Assembly: GCA_018389105.1 (NCBI GenBank)
Contig: JACATO010002730.1
Coordinates: 1,594,501-1,658,500, forward strand
From: Nautilus pompilius
Taxonomy: Eukaryota; Mollusca; Cephalopoda; Nautilida; Nautilidae
Direction: 5' to 3'
Length of the DNA: 64,000 nt
The notes beneath the pieces were generated by a model. The model was not told where the DNA came from. It did no database searches and saw nothing but the letters and a program-made list of their open reading frames with translations. Below are positions 62,301 to 64,000 of this stretch, in pieces. The position numbers and the translations under genes are program-made. Position 1 is the first letter of the stretch. Each line of letters begins with the position of its first letter.

Positions 62301-64000
62301 AGTATTGCCTTCCATCTATAGAGCTGTTCAATTTCCTGTAAATAATAAAACATTACTTTAAAAATCAATAAATCAGAGATTATTTTAATATTACGTCCTT
62401 ATGCAGCATAGATACATATTAATGTCCTGTATTTATGTCACCGTTTTTTATATTTTCAGCGTTAATTTTTTAAATATATTAACAAATATTTGAAAGTATA
62501 TATAACGTTAATTTCCACATCTACAAATGCGTGTATATATATTCAGTTATTAAAATTACAATATGCATCTATCAATTACCTTTACTTCATAAAATACTGC
62601 TAATAAGCATTCATATAAGAGGAATTTTCTCTACTGTCAACTATATTATTCAGTATAATTTAGCCTGTAATATCTTTTGACATAGATTTAAAACTTAATT
62701 TTGTTATTGGCTTATAGATCGTCACATTTCATTAGGTGGTTAAATGCTACAAACCAGTGAGCATAAAAGTCACTTAAATAAATGTATGGTTATACTCTAC
62801 AACTATGATCATTATATAGCGAGTTAAAAATTACCTTTCCTTTCATAGAGTATTGAAAGGTTTTCAGGAAATGTGCATAAGAACGAGAAAGAAATATTTG
62901 CTAAATCAGAATTGTTTTGCTGCAACTAATAAAAAGTGTTAAAGTTAGTAAAACGAAAAATGAGTTATATGTGAGTTTCAGTAGATGCGATACGGAAAAC
63001 AATCACCAGATTTCAGGTGTCTTTATCACAAAACTTCAGGAGTCTTCTGACATATTTTACAGGCTGAGCCCACCCAGACATTGATGTTATATGCATGTGC
63101 TGAGTGGATCAGGCAAGTATCAAATAAAATTACATGACATTTAAATGTCACAGATTGTATATTCAATGTTGTCACGTGGAGAAAATCTTTCCTACGTTAT
63201 TTTTAGCATTACTGTCTTATTAGTCAAATAACCATAAGCAGCGGCCCAGATGATGTCTATAACCAACGATTTATTTCTCTAGGCTCATCAGAAACTCCAA
63301 CATGCGTATCAGACCCTTCTGATAACTGAGTGAGTTTTGAATATTGCTGTTAGGAAAATTTTTTCTCGGAAAACAATAACGTCACATAAATTTGTTATTA
63401 CATTTCAATTAACTTTCACTATAGACGTCACAGCAAAACTTTTAAATGGAATTACAGTGCCCTTCCTTACAACACACGAGTTGCATATATCTTTTGGCAC
63501 AAATTCATGTTTCCAGCACTTTGATTTGGCATAAAATTTTCAGCCTGTAAAAAACATCTACATCGTCACGGCTCACTTTTTAACAGGACTTGTAACCAAT
63601 GGAATAACTTTAAGGAAAAACAGACTCAAAAAGAGAGAGAGGTCTTTTACAAATACTGGAAAAGTTTTGTTCATGCTTGCGAAAATTATCCGGTATATTA
63701 TCCAGCGGGCTCTTAGTAATTTGCTGTGTGGTCGAGTCTGCTTTTCTTTTGCTAATCTTGCTAAATTAAACAATAATTTTCTTTGAATTTTATTAACCTA
63801 AAATAAATAGAATGTAAATTTAAAGTCAAAAAGGTCTGTCGAGTGACATTATAAATACAGTGAAAACAAATGTATTTTTCGAGCACCTCTTAAATTACTT
63901 CTGTCTTCTTGTATGTTTTGCTCTATCAATGTAAAGCTTTGGAAAAACAACATTTTCTTTTACACACACAAAAAGAAATTCCCGCTTAACATCTTGTAAT
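59366..64000. other. AT-rich DNA, no gene recognised
   Basis: Only short frames. A short stretch near 59690-59720 (GAAGCAGAAAGCTGAAGGTC) weakly resembles the C-terminal coding part of the 54.6 kb transposon. A 16-bp perfect palindrome lies at 63135-63150. More GC-balanced DNA at 61740-62170 and 63000-63320 gave no motif. Confidence 0.5.

Noticed and set aside
63135-63150. Perfect 16-bp palindrome
   Set aside because: Expected occasionally in AT-rich DNA; no context supports a site.

Overview
The window looks like intergenic or intronic DNA from an invertebrate animal genome. It is AT-rich with very low coding density. It holds five long (ATT)n arrays, tRNA-derived SINE copies and many decayed Tc1/mariner elements. 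That mix fits a repeat-rich mollusc, and a cephalopod is my best guess, but no host gene here proves it. I see no bacterial-style operon, no functional RNA gene, no CRISPR array and no confidently intact host gene. Most open frames are chance frames or microsatellite translations.

Layout. 0-9.7 kb: an (ATT)n(AGT)n array, one SINE copy, a second array, then AT-rich DNA. 9.7-10.0 kb: a Tc1-like fragment around the first catalytic Asp. 11.9-12.0 kb: a second copy of the same SINE family. 13.19-14.63 kb: an end-to-end Tc1-like DNA transposon with TA target duplications and long terminal repeats, carrying a broken transposase. 16.2-17.5 kb: a diverged direct repeat pair. 26.7-27.1 kb: a decayed Tc1 transposase. 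31.1-32.9 kb: a second end-to-end Tc1-like element of another family. 33.4-33.7 kb: another Tc1 fossil. 34.6-34.9 kb: an unrecognised 120-codon frame with two C-x2-C pairs, the best candidate for a host exon. 36.15-36.72 kb: the C-terminal end of a LINE-type reverse transcriptase. 37.2-37.8 kb: another Tc1 fossil. 40.9-42.2 kb: a frameshifted copy of an uncharacterised, probably transposon-borne protein family; a second, shorter copy lies at 57.05-57.5 kb. 44.8-45.7 kb: another Tc1 fossil. 54.55-55.46 kb: a 5'-truncated relative of the 13.2 kb element.

How it fits together. The window is a transposon graveyard. At least eight Tc1/mariner insertions of several lineages are present, and none encodes an intact transposase. 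Two nearly complete elements of different lineages share one architecture: two transposase-site-like repeats per end, about 197 bp apart. The SINEs and the LINE fragment are the retroelement contribution. The least described item is the family at 41-42 kb and 57 kb: it looks like a cysteine-rich mobile-element protein, and I cannot assign it to a named superfamily.
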